Part shown: positions 1 to 10,894 of the stretch, piece after piece
Layout of the letters: the number at the start of each line of letters is the position of its first letter
Position numbering within the stretch: the stretch's first letter is position 1
DNA from: Cryptomeria japonica
Lineage: Eukaryota; Streptophyta; Pinopsida; Cupressales; Cupressaceae
Direction of reading: 5' to 3'
DNA length: 64,000 bases
NCBI RefSeq assembly: GCF_030272615.1
Contig: NC_081412.1
Location: 41,378,291-41,442,290 of the forward strand
Made by a program: the position numbers and the translations under genes
Notes under the pieces: model-generated
Database searches by the model: none
The model's input: the letters and a program-made list of their open reading frames with translations, nothing else
Told to the model about the DNA's origin: nothing

Positions 1-74
1 AGTAGCTCAGTTCACATCAATCTAAAAATGAAAGATATTTAATGAATTCACTGGATTGATGCATCGCCAGCATC

Positions 75-161
75 TTATTTGATCTTGTGCAAGGGTACAA
101 CCCCTAATCTACCTCTGAGATATTCAAAGGTTGTCTTAGGCAAAGGTTTAGTGAATATATC
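75..161 (-). pseudogene. Ty1/copia RNase H, C-terminal end (split by gypsy insertion)
   Basis: Reading the minus strand from 161 gives 29 codons that start with the copia RNase H signature DIFTKPLP and end in a TAA stop at 77-75, shortly after a conserved leucine/glycine tail (YLRGRLGVV). The upstream codons of the same domain lie at 16343-16440, beyond the gypsy element, and match in frame across the ATATC target duplication. RNase H degrades the RNA strand during reverse transcription. This is the end of the copia polyprotein; the copia 3' LTR must lie left of the window. The fragment itself is clean, but the element as a whole is dead. Confidence 0.85.
157..161. repeat. Target-site duplication ATATC (left)
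   Basis: The five bases ATATC directly before the 5' LTR recur at 16338-16342 directly after the 3' LTR. They lie within the copia RNase H codons, which confirms the insertion point. Confidence 0.93.
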
Positions 162-920
162 TGTAGACACCCAAAATTGTCCAGTCTAATTAAATAAATA
201 TCTAAGCCTAATTCTTCTATTAATTAAATAAATCTTTATTTATTTAATTAATTCATTTATCCTCTTCTAGCCTTATTTCTCATTTAAATAAATACATTTA
301 TTTATTTAAATTATCCCTTTCCTAAATTAAATAAATATTTTATTTATTTAATTGTCCCACTTCTTCTATTTATTAAATAAATCTTTATTTATTTAATTAA
401 TTCATTAGTCTTTTCTACACATGACACATGTCATTCATCTCTTAATTCCTACACTACCTACCTCTTTCATTATTTTGGTATTTCTTTTACCTACCCTCTA
501 ATCTTAGCCGACCTCTCTTTTTACACCTCTCAATCTTATCCCTCCATTTCATATTGTGTCTTCTATTTAAGGAGATGCTTCCTTCATTGCCAAACCCTAA
601 TCACTCATGCTAATGATCATTTTTTACTACACTACGATCCTACTTGCAACCACATTCCATTCTTTGCTGAGCTCTTGTGCATATAAAAATCTAAGAGCAA
701 ATATATCAAGCAAGATCAATGGAGATAGGAAGAATGAAGATCAAAACCCTATTGGACATGTGATGGTATAATCTTTGTGATTTTGTTTTATTTTGCATTG
801 TCTTAGGTAATCTTCATATGTTATGGTGGATCTTTATTGATTGTTAGGCTAGGGTTTTGTGGTTGGATTCATTTAGCCTTTCAATATTTTTATTATTGTT
901 ATCCATTTTCACCATATACA
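162..920 (+). repeat. 5' LTR of the Tat gypsy element
   Basis: Begins TGTAGACACCC and ends CACCATATACA (TG...CA). It matches 15562-16337 nearly base for base, apart from a 17-bp deletion near position 203 and about six substitutions. The first 250 bp hold several imperfect palindromes of the type AAATAAAT-n-ATTTATTT. A TATA-like TATTTAA sits at 564-570, about 30 bp upstream of the likely R-region start. Confidence 0.95.
564..570 (+). promoter_or_regulatory. TATA-like box of the 5' LTR
   Basis: The heptamer TATTTAA is preceded by a pyrimidine-rich stretch and followed by GGAGATGCTTCC. It is the only good TATA-like match in the GC-richer part of the LTR and is preserved in the 3' LTR. It is the plausible polymerase II start signal for the genomic RNA; the start site itself is inferred. 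Confidence 0.5.
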
Positions 921-922
921 TT

Positions 923-941
923 TTGGCACGCCCGGTGGGAC
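923..941 (+). other. Primer binding site region
   Basis: Immediately after the LTR end the sequence reads TTGGCACGCCCGGTGGGAC, which has the TTGGC(G/A)C...GTGGGAC form of primer sites in Tat-group elements. Position and form support a tRNA primer site; I cannot assign the tRNA with certainty. Confidence 0.7.
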
Positions 942-1029
942 TCTTGTCCCTTTTGCATTTAACCTTTTTGTTGCAGATTTTACGTTTTTGAAGTTGCAGA
1001 TCGGACATTTTTTCGACGACATTTTAGGT

Positions 1030-1285
1030 TTTTCCACGTCTGCGAACTTTCGGATCGCGTCTCTGAGTTTCAGGAGCGTCTGTGGAATCTAGAATCGCGT
1101 CTGTGTTTTCAATAAATTTTATTTTGCAGATTTCAGACAAGGGCGTATGTGTTTCAGAAACGCGTCTGTGTTATTTCTGCCCGCATCTGTGTCAGAGAAG
1201 GGCGTCTGTGATTTTTGGCTGCGTCTGTGCATCACAGAACCGCGTCTGTGTCATACAGACGCATCTGTGTCTGGGGTAACAGCGT
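1030..1285 (+). repeat. GCGTCTGTG repeat cluster, sense copy A
   Basis: About eleven copies of a short word, consensus CGCGTCTGTGT, spaced roughly 20-30 bp apart; at least seven carry exact GCGTCTGTG. Spacers differ, so this is a dispersed-word array rather than a strict tandem repeat. The same word recurs at 2499-2665 and, inverted, at 14800-15045. Confidence 0.85.
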
Positions 1286-2498
1286 CTGTGTTTTTGACTG
1301 TTTTGAAATTTTAAAATTTTCATTGATTCGGTTTTCGGATTTTTGCACTTAGGGTTTTTAGATCTGGTTTATTTTGGACTAACCCTGTCAGATCTAGCTA
1401 ACTAAGTTTGTGCAGCTTGTTTTGGAAGCAAAAACATTTTTGTTGAAGACCCCTCTTTCACAAAGTCTTTTGGGTTTCTAAAATTTACCTAACTTGTGTG
1501 CTTGCAGGAAGGGGTGATCATTTGAAACAACCCAAACTACTAACAAATTTTGTTGCAGGTCCTTGGCTAGGGTTTTGAAACTTTGTTGTGTGCCTTGTTT
1601 TCATAGATTAGCAAACACTTCCATTGGTGCACTAAAATTGAATCATTGTCTTTTGTGTCTTGAGCAATAGGCTCTTTTTGTTTAATCTTTAGAGGGTCTG
1701 TCTTCCCGTGTGGTCATTAAGACTACTAGTGAGAAGAGAACGACCCAAGTGGTAGAAAAAGAAAAGCCATCTTCTTCCAAACAACTATAAATAAATGTAT
1801 TCATGGTGAAAACTATGAATAACATGTGTTGATTAGTTCATACCGACACTATGTCTCCCCATAAACCCGTTTGATCAAATTTATTTGATCATTTGTAGGG
1901 CGTAACCCCTACCGGCTAGGAGCCTTCTGTATTTACAGAGCCGAAAGTGCCGCATGTATGGCCACACGAGCGGATGCCCTTACTAGCACCTTTTTGTTTT
2001 AGAAGCCCAAATCCTTCTAGTTGTTGAGGCAGGAGGTCAGACCTTTGGTAGCAGCCCACACACATACGGTTCTTAGTAGAGATACAAAGTTCGCCAATGG
2101 GGAGTTTTCATGGGGACTGATGCTTGGCTAACCCGAGAAGTGAGTGCCGAGGGTGGAGCCAGTGAGGTCAAGCATCTAAGTATCCGCTCTGAATAGCATA
2201 GCCTCGGGGGTAAAACCCTATGTGGGATCAACAACTATTGTCTTGGCCAGCCATAAGAATTGTGCTTGTCTTATGTTAAACATTCAAACAGTCAAGACCA
2301 AACAACAAAACATTGTGTCTTTTGTGTTTTCAAGGGTATGCAAAACATTTTACATCAAACAACACACTTTTGGAGTCTAAACACTTGCAAACATTGAGTC
2401 CTCATCAACATCGTGTCCTCTTGTCATGAAAAACGGTCAAACAGTCGGAGTTGGTCACAACAAGACAACTTCACAGATTGGAAAAATTGCATGAAGTT

Positions 2499-2665
2499 TA
2501 TAGAAACGCGTCTGTGTCTGTTCTAACCGCGTCTGAGTAATCTAAGCGCGTCTGTGAAGGGTATAATAGCATCTGTGTTTCTAGCAGCGTCTGTGTAGAA
2601 CAGAGACACGTCTGTGTCTGGGAATCGTGTCTGTGAAGTATACAGAAGCGTCTGTGTCCAGAATT
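2499..2665 (+). repeat. GCGTCTGTG repeat cluster, sense copy B
   Basis: Eight copies or variants of the same word as at 1030-1285, four of them exact GCGTCTGTG, again with variable spacers, ending about 500 bp upstream of the gag start. Confidence 0.85.
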
Positions 2666-3149
2666 GAAAATTTTTACAGTCCAGCAAACAAAAGAAATCA
2701 GTTTCGGAATACTTGAGCTTCCTAGGTTGTTTCTTCAGGTTTCATCTAGCATTCAACCTGTCTTTGGGTCTCATACAGTCCATCATTGCTTCACATCTCA
2801 TTTTACATTCATACTTGTCTAAACTTGAGTCAAAAAGTCACTTGCTTGTCCTCATCCTACTTTGTCAACATACTACATACAACTACACTTTGCTAAGTGG
2901 TCCCTCATCAAGGTTTCTTACCTTTGGGTCTCATTTGGTCTTACTTAGAGTCAAGGTCAACTTACCTCATCAAGAGAAACTATCATCTCTTTGGAAGTCA
3001 CACCTACTCTACTACATACATACTTGGTCTTACACTTTGGACATTGCAAGTACACCTCAAGATTCATTTACACTCCATACAACTCTTGGTCTTCCATACT
3101 CTCTTCAATTTTCATCTAGTCTCTCACATCTTGGTCAAACACCTAGTTC

Positions 3150-5705
3150 ATGGTTGAAACCCGTCTTCAAAAATCTAGGAGAAAAGCTAAAGAAGCTCAA
3201 GAATCCGCAAACATCAGTTCTTATGAGTATGATAACGATTTATTTTTCAATCCTGAGCACACTACATTGCCTGACATGGATGTTTATAGAAACAATCCCA
3301 ATGTGGAAAACACAGACACTACAAACAACAATGCTACACACAATGACAATGTGGACAACTTTTCAATACAATCAGCAGATGTAGAAGAATCCATAATGAA
3401 TCCCCATTTCAATAGATTGGTTGAAGAAATAATGAGGAGGGATCGACAATACTTCTTACACATGATGGCACAAAGTGGAGCTAAAATACCTCATGACTTT
3501 GACATGTCTCAACTTATGGAAAACCGACCCTCGCAACAAACTCACGCCAACATGGATCAAAGGAGACCTAATAGTGGAGGAAATAGAGGACCGCATATGG
3601 TACCTGAATCACCATCAGCTTTGCTTCAAAAACCAGAAGTCCCACATACACATGGTCAAACGTATGATACTTACCTTCGAAGACCATTATGGAAGCCTTA
3701 TGCAAATAAATATGCTCAATCACATGCTCAAGCTATAGATCAATCAAAACAAGTGGACATTCAAAGGCATGCTCAAAATTTGGACACAAGGAAACCTCAT
3801 GTCAAATTTGGGGGCAACACATTAGAACATGACATGCCTATAGAATATGGTATATATGCACAAAATAGATATGGGGTTCCTCAACATGAAGCTATACCAA
3901 GTGCTCCCTATATGCCGCATCAATATAGACCTCCTCCATATGAACGTGTCTATGATCAATATCATCCATACATGCAACAAGCTCCTCCTCAAATTGGTGT
4001 CTCAAACATGGGGTATGCTACAAGAAATCGATCGCCACCTAAGAGCAATTTGGAGCAACAAATCAGAGATTTACAAAAGAAAATGGAGGACATGAGTACA
4101 CCAAAACCAACATACACTATGAGAGACATATGTCCTTATCCATTTGATAAGAGCATTCCAATGCCTCCATTTCCTGCACACTTTGTGACACCAAAGTTTG
4201 ACAAGTATAGAGGAAAAGGAGACCCCAAGGCACACATACAATAATTTTTCACAGCTTGCATTGAGGTAGCGGCAGAAGAAACATATTTGATGAGGTTGTT
4301 CCCACAGAGCTTAGGCGATCAAGCTATGGAATGGTTCTCTCAATTACCTCCTGGTATTAAGTCATGGGGTGACTTAGCAGAGGCATTTATTCAGCATTTC
4401 TCCTACAATATAGAAACAGATATCTCAGTCACTACTTTATGCAATACTAAGCAAAAAGAGGGAGAATCTTTTGCGTCATTTTTACTAAGATGGAGAAATC
4501 TAGCTAGCAAATGCTCTTGCGAAATCCCACAGAAACAAATGGTAGAAATGTTCACTCAAAATGTTAACAAGGATATTGGCTATGATCTAAGGAAAGCTTG
4601 TTTGTCCACCTTCAAGGATGTTATTGAAAAGGGCTTAGCAACAGAAAAGGTCTTAATTGAACAAGGAGTCATTAAGATATTCAAAGAAAACAAAGATGAC
4701 TTTAAAGGAAAAGACAAGCCAAGATTTTGGAATAAAAACAAGAACACAGTCAATGATGGTGTTGTTGATGCCAATACAGTGCGACCCAAATTCATCTTTT
4801 CAGGATCAAGTTCTACAAACAATCAAGTGAATACTCAAACAACTTCTAGACCACGAAGGAAGTACACCCCATTGGGAGAACCACTTGAATCAGTCTTCAA
4901 AAAGCTTGTGGCAAACAAAGTGATCACAGTTCTAGATTTTCCTCCATATGAACCAAAGGTCAAACCAAATTGGTGGAATGATGATGAGTATTGTGAATTT
5001 CATAAGAGCAAGGGTCATAAGACAAGAAATTGTCATCGACTAAAGAACATTGTGCAAGATCTCATTGATAGAGGTGATATTGAGATTGAGGGACACTCAT
5101 CCAATCAAGAACATGAGATGTTTAAGGAACCATTCCCAAAGCACGACAAAGGAAAAGCCAAAGTCACAGATGATCAAGCCAACTATACTAGAGCACCTTA
5201 TAACTATGGCTCAACTATCAATCACATCTCGATGGACAATCATATCTCTACTATTACCATCAAGAACAAAAACCCTGAGAATCCTCCTCAGAGACCCAAG
5301 ATTGTCCTAAGAGGTGTTGGATCTTCTTCTGAACCTACCTCTGAATGTCATGTTACAACTCGCCGAGGTAAAATTACGTTGCCAGGTGCCTCTACTAAAA
5401 ATACTAATCCTTCATCAACCAAGCCTGAGTATGACCTTGTAGAACAGTTAGGGAAGACACCCGCGCTCATCTCCATCCTTGAGCTCTTACGCATATCCCC
5501 CGCTCATAAAGCTATTCTTGACAAAATCTTGAGAGACACTGTTGTTCCTACTGATCTGAACATGGACCAGTTTCAAGCCATGGTGGGATACCTTTCCGTT
5601 CCACATTCCCTTACATTCACAGAAGCCGATGACGCTTCCGTAAGTCAGCCTCATAATGCACCTTTACACGTTGAAGCTTTCATACACAAACATCGAATAA
5701 AGTGA
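3150..5705 (+). pseudogene. gag: Tat gypsy gag (matrix, capsid, zinc knuckle), broken
   Basis: Gag packages the genomic RNA in cytoplasmic virus-like particles. The frame opens at the first ATG after the leader (3150) and is proline/glutamine/histidine-rich for about 300 residues. A capsid domain follows with the retrotransposon-gag signature around 4290-4700 (QAMEWFSQLPPG, then SFASFLLRWRNLASKC) and a single zinc knuckle of C-x2-H-x4-H-x4-C form near 4992-5036, the Tat variant of CCHC. An in-frame TAA at 4242-4244 splits it and a TGA ends it at 5703-5705. The frame is identical on both sides of each stop, so these are nonsense changes rather than gene boundaries. Confidence 0.88.
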
Positions 5706-6236
5706 GTCCTGATAGATGGAGGAGTAGGTCTAAACATTTGTACATTGAGCACCATTAAACAATTGGGATATTCTGATAAAGTTGTGAATTCAACAAATCA
5801 AATCACCATCAAGGCATATGATGATGAAGAGCGTTCATCCAAGGGCACAGTCACCTTACCTCTAAGAATTGGGTCAGTCACAAAGGATGTGGTTTGTCAA
5901 GTCCTAGATCTGGATCTCACATACAACATATTGCTAGGACGTCCTTGGATTCATGAAATGAGGGCAGTCCCATCGACATATCACCAATGCATTAAGTTTC
6001 CTCATAATGGAGTCGAGGTAACAGTTAATGGTGATCCTAATCCGTTCATATATTGCAATAACCTGAGATCACATACTGAAACCATCATTCCCAGTAATCG
6101 TAAGGCTGCTCCTTCTTCGGCATACATTGACCCTGAGTCTTTGAAGCCCTCGACATCAAAACAAGGTGAACTTAAAGGCAAATTTCAAGACAAAGGCATG
6201 GGAGAATACACTTTAAATCAGACCATGTATTTATGA
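5706..6236 (+). pseudogene. pol: Tat gypsy aspartic protease
   Basis: Directly after the stop at 5703-5705 the same frame gives VLIDGGVGLNICTLSTIKQL. This is the retropepsin-like active-site region, with DGG where many elements have D-S/T-G, as is usual in this group. About 60 residues on comes the second protease signature, NILLGRPWIHEM. The enzyme would cleave the Gag-Pol precursor. The domain itself is open from 5706 to 6233 and closes with a TGA at 6234-6236. It continues the gag frame, so expression by fusion rather than frameshift is expected. Confidence 0.85.
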
Positions 6237-7486
6237 CAAGTCATGAGCTCTCCAAAAGAGTATGGAAGGCCACATCCTAACAAGCAAATATCCATCATGA
6301 TACTCAAATGGGATCCTACTATCTTCCAAAGATGGGGCGAACTAGAAGAGGAAGATTTATACAAAATGCTCTATAAAGACATTGAAGATGACACACAAGA
6401 TCAGATCAATATGGCAAAGGCTTCAAGATTCTACAAAAATTCAGGTATGATGGAAAAAGCCCTCTTGGGTTACGCAAAGAAGGCGTCATGGAGCCCTTAC
6501 AACCTAAATTGACTGTAAAAAGGGAACGCTCAAAGGGACTTGGTTTTCTGACTTCCAAGATTCACACTAAAAGGACAGAAGAGGCATCACAAATCAAAGT
6601 TGCCAAAGTTCAATAAGAGGACTACTATTCCACAGATTCCAACGAATGGGAATGGGGTTCAGACAAATCCTCCAGTGACTATGAGCTCACCAAGACATTC
6701 AGAGAGCCAGATGAACCCACAGAAGAAGAGGAATTTTATAAAAAGTTCAGAGTTGGTCAAGAAACAACCCATAAGGATTGCACACAGTCTTCATTTCAAG
6801 GTCTGAGGTCAAAATCACATAGGATGAGGACACCTGTCCCAGAAGGCGCTACTAGTGACGACAATTTGGATTCACTTGCGATCGAAACTGATGAGGAGAG
6901 TGCCATCGATGACCTCGACGATTGCCTCGATATACCCGAATATAACCACATCTTCACTCTTAGCCCCGCAAACTCCGAAAACATTAAAGGCCTTCCCCTT
7001 GTTCACCACCAACTCATTGGCTGGGATTATGAAGGACCAGCACAATTTGACACATTTCAAAATGACGAAGCTATTATTGACTATCTTGGCATACGAGATG
7101 ATCTTCCCCTTGGGGACCACAAAGCAGGATACATCATAGAACTCAACAACATGGCATATTTTGGTGAGGGTGTCGGACCTTCCAGTCGCAAAAATGTGAA
7201 AATAAGAACAAATCAAGGGTCTTATGGCGAAAACCACACTGTGGCGCTATCTGATCCCAAAAAAGTAAAAAGAAAGGACGTATCTGAGGGCGAAAACCTC
7301 TCTGAGGCACCCGAAGATGGAAGGCTCGACATTCTCCCAGCATCATATGAGGAAAAGTCATCCATGTTGGTAGAGGAGACTATCAAAACAAACATTGGTA
7401 CAGAAGAGGTTCCACACAATATATTCATGGCTCAATCATTGACAGAGTCTGAAAGGTCAAAATTCATAAGCTTCTTCAAAGAATGA
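6237..7486 (+). pseudogene. pol: Linker region between protease and reverse transcriptase
   Basis: An acidic, low-complexity linker of about 400 codons typical of Tat polyproteins. The frame shifts by one near 6480: upstream codons share the gag frame, downstream codons share the RT frame. An additional in-frame TAA lies at 6614-6616 and a TGA at 7484-7486. A recognisable stretch at 6824-7483 is rich in aspartate and glutamate (EESAIDDLDDCLDIPEY) and leads into the RT N-terminus (FAWSYADMPGLDP). Confidence 0.75.
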
Positions 7487-8647
7487 CAAATCAACTTTGC
7501 ATGGTCATATGCTGATATGCCTGGACTAGATCCGGATTTGGTAATGCATCATTTGATAGTCAAACCGGGGGCAAAGCCAGTGAAACAAAAATTAAAGAAA
7601 ATGCATCCACAAGTGGCATTACTAGTCAAAGCAGAGCTGGAGAAATTATTGGATGTCGGATTCATACGCCCAATTGATTATCCCGAATGGATCTCCAATT
7701 TAGTACCTGTCAGTAAACCAGATCGCAGCATTAGAATATGTACAGATTTCAGAGACATCAACAAAGCTTGTCCGAAAGATGACTTCCCATTACCAAATAT
7801 TGACTTGATCGTTGATCTCACAGCAGGTCACAAAATGTTATCTTTAATGGATGGATTTTCTGGTTATAATCAAATCAGGATTGCACCCGAGGATCAACAC
7901 AAAACATCATTCACTTGTCCGTGGGGAACTTTCTATTGGAATGTCATGCCCTTTGGGCTGAAAAATGCAGGCGCTACATATCAAAGAGCAATGACCACTA
8001 TCTTTCATGATCTCATGCACATAACCGTGGAAGATTATGTTGATGATCTCTTAAGAAAATCAATAGATAGAGATACACATTTGGACATACTTTCAGTCGT
8101 CTTTGATCGGTTGGAAAAATACAAAGTAAGATTAAACCCCAAGAAATGTGTCTTTGGAGTAACCTCCGGGAAGCTCCTAGGATTCATTGTGTCTAAAAGA
8201 GGAATCAAAGCCGATCCAGCAAAAGTCAAGGCTATCTTGGATATGCCGCCACCCAGAAATATCAGTCAACTTCGATCCTTACAAGGGAGACTCCAGTCTA
8301 TACGAAGATTCATAGCACAACTTGCAGATAAGTGTAATCCTTTCCAACACCTCCTACATAAAAATATCAAGTTCAAATGGGATGATAACTATCAACAAGC
8401 TTTTCAGACGCTCAAAGATTATCTTTTGAATCCGCGAGTTTTGATGCCACCAATTCCAGATCAGCCTTTGTTACTATACATATTAGCTACTCCAACAACA
8501 TTGGGGGCACTCCTAGCACAACAAATAGCTGACGGCAAGGAAAAAGCAGTATACTATATCAGTTGCACATTGGTGGGATATGAGCTAAACTACACACCAA
8601 TCGAGCGTGCATGTCTCGCTGTGGTCTTTGCTTCACAGAAATTATGA
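7487..8647 (+). pseudogene. pol: Tat gypsy reverse transcriptase and start of RNase H
   Basis: Reverse transcriptase copies genomic RNA into DNA in the particle. Visible motifs in order: the N-terminal HHLIVKPGAKPVKQ entry, the fingers segment with RICTDFRDINKACPKDDFP, palm motif LMDGFSGYNQI, GTFYWNVMPFGLKNAGATYQ, and the catalytic box YVDDLL at 8036-8053. Then come the thumb/connection (LLGFIVSKRGI) and the beginning of the classical gypsy RNase H (AVYYISCTLVGYELNYTPIE). The aspartates of the YVDD box are intact. The frame ends with a TGA at 8645-8647 exactly where the RNase H continues in the same frame. Confidence 0.93.
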
Positions 8648-9290
8648 CATTATATGCTCACTCATAAGACTAAGTTGATTGCAAGAATTGATCCATTAAA
8701 ATATCTTCTCAACAAAGCTACACTTACTGGGCGACTGGCCAAATGGGTAATGATCCTTAATGAATTCGACATCGAGTATGTAGACAGAAAAACAATAAAA
8801 GGACAAGCAATCGCAGATCAATTAGCAGATGCTCCCATGATAGATGATGTTCCTCTAAATTCAGAATTTTCAGATGAATCCATTTTAACAATATCACATG
8901 CAAAGCCATGGCAACTATACTTTGACGGTTCATACACACAACATGGGGCAGGAGCTGGTGTTCTCTTTATAACTCCTCAAGGTGATTCTATACCAAAATC
9001 ATACCGCTTATCATTTCCTTGCACTAACAATATAGCGGAATATGAGGCATTAACAACTGGATTAAGAATTGCAGTTCAGTGGAAGATCCAAGAAATTCGT
9101 GTTTTTGGGGATTCTCAACTTGTCATCTGTCAAGCAACTGATGATTACCAAACAAAAGATGAAAAATTAATGCCTTATAAGCAACTGGTAGATGATTTGA
9201 AACAGCACTTCACAAAGATAGATTTTGAGCAGATACCAAGAGAGCAGAATCGTGCTACAGATGCCATGGCTACAATTGCTTCACTAATTG
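8648..9290 (+). pseudogene. pol: Tat gypsy RNase H C-terminus plus archaeal-type RNase H
   Basis: The first ~75 codons finish the classical RNase H and connection (DPLKYLLNKATLTGRLAKW). A second RNase H follows: YFDGSYTQHGAGAG supplies the first catalytic Asp, AEYEALTTGL the Glu, FGDSQLVICQ the next Asp, and REQNRATDAMA the last. The second, archaeal-like RNase H upstream of integrase is the diagnostic trait of the Tat group. All four acidic positions look intact. Confidence 0.9.
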
Positions 9291-10657
9291 ATCTACCTCA
9301 AAATGAAACCTGCTATGAGTTCCTGGTAGACAACCTATTGGTTCCTTCATATGAGATCACTCCTACTGAAATGATATGCATTGTTGGTCCCAAATCCCAG
9401 TTATATGGTTCCATATTCACATATCTTCGTGACAATATCTTACCTCCTGATCTATCAAATAACCAACGCCACACTTTCATTCGCCAATCCTCTCGATATG
9501 TCATTCTAGCTGATATCCTATACCGACGAGGTCTAGATGGTACTCTTCTTAGATGTTTAGAAAGCGACGAAGCTCAGATTGTGTTACGTGAAGTGCACAA
9601 AGGGATATGTGGTCCGCATGCTAGTGGTCCTACCTTGGCCAAGAAACTCATCAAGACTGGATATTACTGGCCCAATATGGAAAAAGACTCATATCAGTTT
9701 GTCAAGAAATGTAAGCAATGTCAAATTCATGGAGACCTCATACATGCACCAGCACAAGAGCTACAACCACTTGCGTCTCCTTGGCCCTTTTGTCAGTGGG
9801 GACTTGATCTCATAGGCAAGATTCACCCTCCTTCTTCCAATGGTCATAAATTCATTATCACAGCCACAGAGTATTTCACAAAGTGGATTGAAGCCGTGTC
9901 TCTCACACAAGTCACTGGGAAACAAATTGCTACTTTCATCCTTAACTATATCATTTGCCGATATGGTATTCCTAATTCCATTATTACTGATAACGGACGT
10001 CCCTTCAAAAATCAGGATGTTCATGAACTCTGTGACCGCTTCCATATTTCCCATCATTTCTCCACACCATATTATCCCCAGGGTAATGGCCAAGCTAAGG
10101 CGTCTAATAAAACAATTCTTAAAATCCTCAAAAAGACAGTTGACGATGCTGACCATAACTAGCATATCCAACTCAATCCTGCACTTTGGCCCTACCGCAC
10201 AAATGTCTGCACACCTACAGGAGCTACACCCTACTCACTTGTCTATGGGGCTGAAGCCATCTTGCCTATTGAGGTCGAGTTACCTTCTTTACGGGTCTCT
10301 TTGCAAAACATCATCAATGATGAAGATTACAGGGTCTCTCGCTTACAAGAACTAGAACTGTTGGATGAACGGAGACAAACTGCTTTTAATCATCTCAAGG
10401 CTTACCAACAACGAATGAGTCACAGCTACAATCACAAAGTCAAGCCTCGCACATTTGAGGTAGGGGACTTAGTTCTCAGAGAAAATCCTAAGAATCAGCA
10501 AGACAGAGAGAAGAAGGGCAAGTTCGAACCAAACTGGCTTGGTCCTTACATCATTACAGCAGCCTATGGATCTGGTGCATATCAGCTCTCCACTACACAA
10601 GGTGAACCTTTGAAGGATCCTATCAACAGCATGCACCTTCGCCGGTTCTACACATAG
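9291..10657 (+). pseudogene. pol: Tat gypsy integrase with altered catalytic Glu
   Basis: Integrase inserts the DNA copy into the chromosome. The zinc-binding N-terminus is visible (VHKGICGPHASG, then CKQCQIHGD). The core has WGLDLIGK with the first Asp and TDNGRPFKN with the second. The third acidic residue should be the Glu in NGQAEA; here the codon at 10097-10099 is AAG, giving NGQAKASNK. That change removes the third member of the DDE triad. A TAG at 10160-10162 also breaks the frame, most simply at an ancestral Trp codon. The C-terminal domain (10262-10654) ends with the group-typical INSMHLRRFYT, with no chromodomain. Confidence 0.92.
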
Positions 10658-10746
10658 CTCTTTGGGATATCCTAATTCAAAAATACAAACAAAAATCAAA
10701 AAATTTCAAAAATACAAAAAAATTATAAAACAAAAAATTGTTACTT

Positions 10747-10894
10747 GGTGAAAACCTGGCAAACAGGCGCCTTGTGACACAAAAAAAAATTGAAAAATCC
10801 AAAAAAATAAAGAGAAATAATTTCGTCCAACGGTGAAAACCACTTCGGTGGCGCCCTGGGCAAGTACCATGGTGAAAACTGGGTCACCAGTGCC
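10747..10894 (+). other. Three tandem bulged hairpins downstream of integrase
   Basis: Three segments at 10747-10771, 10832-10855 and 10871-10894 share one pattern. GGTG, then AAAA, then a 4-bp hairpin, then CGCC (TGCC in the third). The inner stems differ but each pairs: CCTG/CAGG, CCAC/GTGG with a TTCG loop, and CTGG/CCAG. GGTG can pair with CGCC through one G-U, leaving AAAA as a bulge. Different stems with kept pairing suggest selection on RNA structure. They sit about 90 bp after the pol stop, within the element's RNA. Function is unknown. Confidence 0.6.

Larger units (their letters stand above)
942..3149 (+). other. Long untranslated leader of the Tat element
   Basis: About 2.2 kb with no gag-like coding capacity, as is usual for Tat elements. 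It contains two clusters of a GCGTCTGTG repeat (1030-1285 and 2499-2665), a GC-richer structured block around 1895-2230, and a CT-rich stretch with many CTCATC/ACTTGTC words between 2700 and 3140. The first gag-frame start codon is at 3150. No splice signal pair was convincing, but spliced leaders are known in this group. Confidence 0.6.

Noticed and set aside
1082..1279. 65-codon frame with Arg-Val-Cys-Val repeats
   Set aside because: It is the translation of the GCGTCTGTG word array; spacer lengths are not multiples of three throughout, so protein repeats are not maintained.
2713..3384. 223-codon plus-strand frame overlapping the gag start
   Set aside because: It lies in a CT-rich leader and overlaps the recognisable gag frame at 3150 in another phase; no domain is visible.
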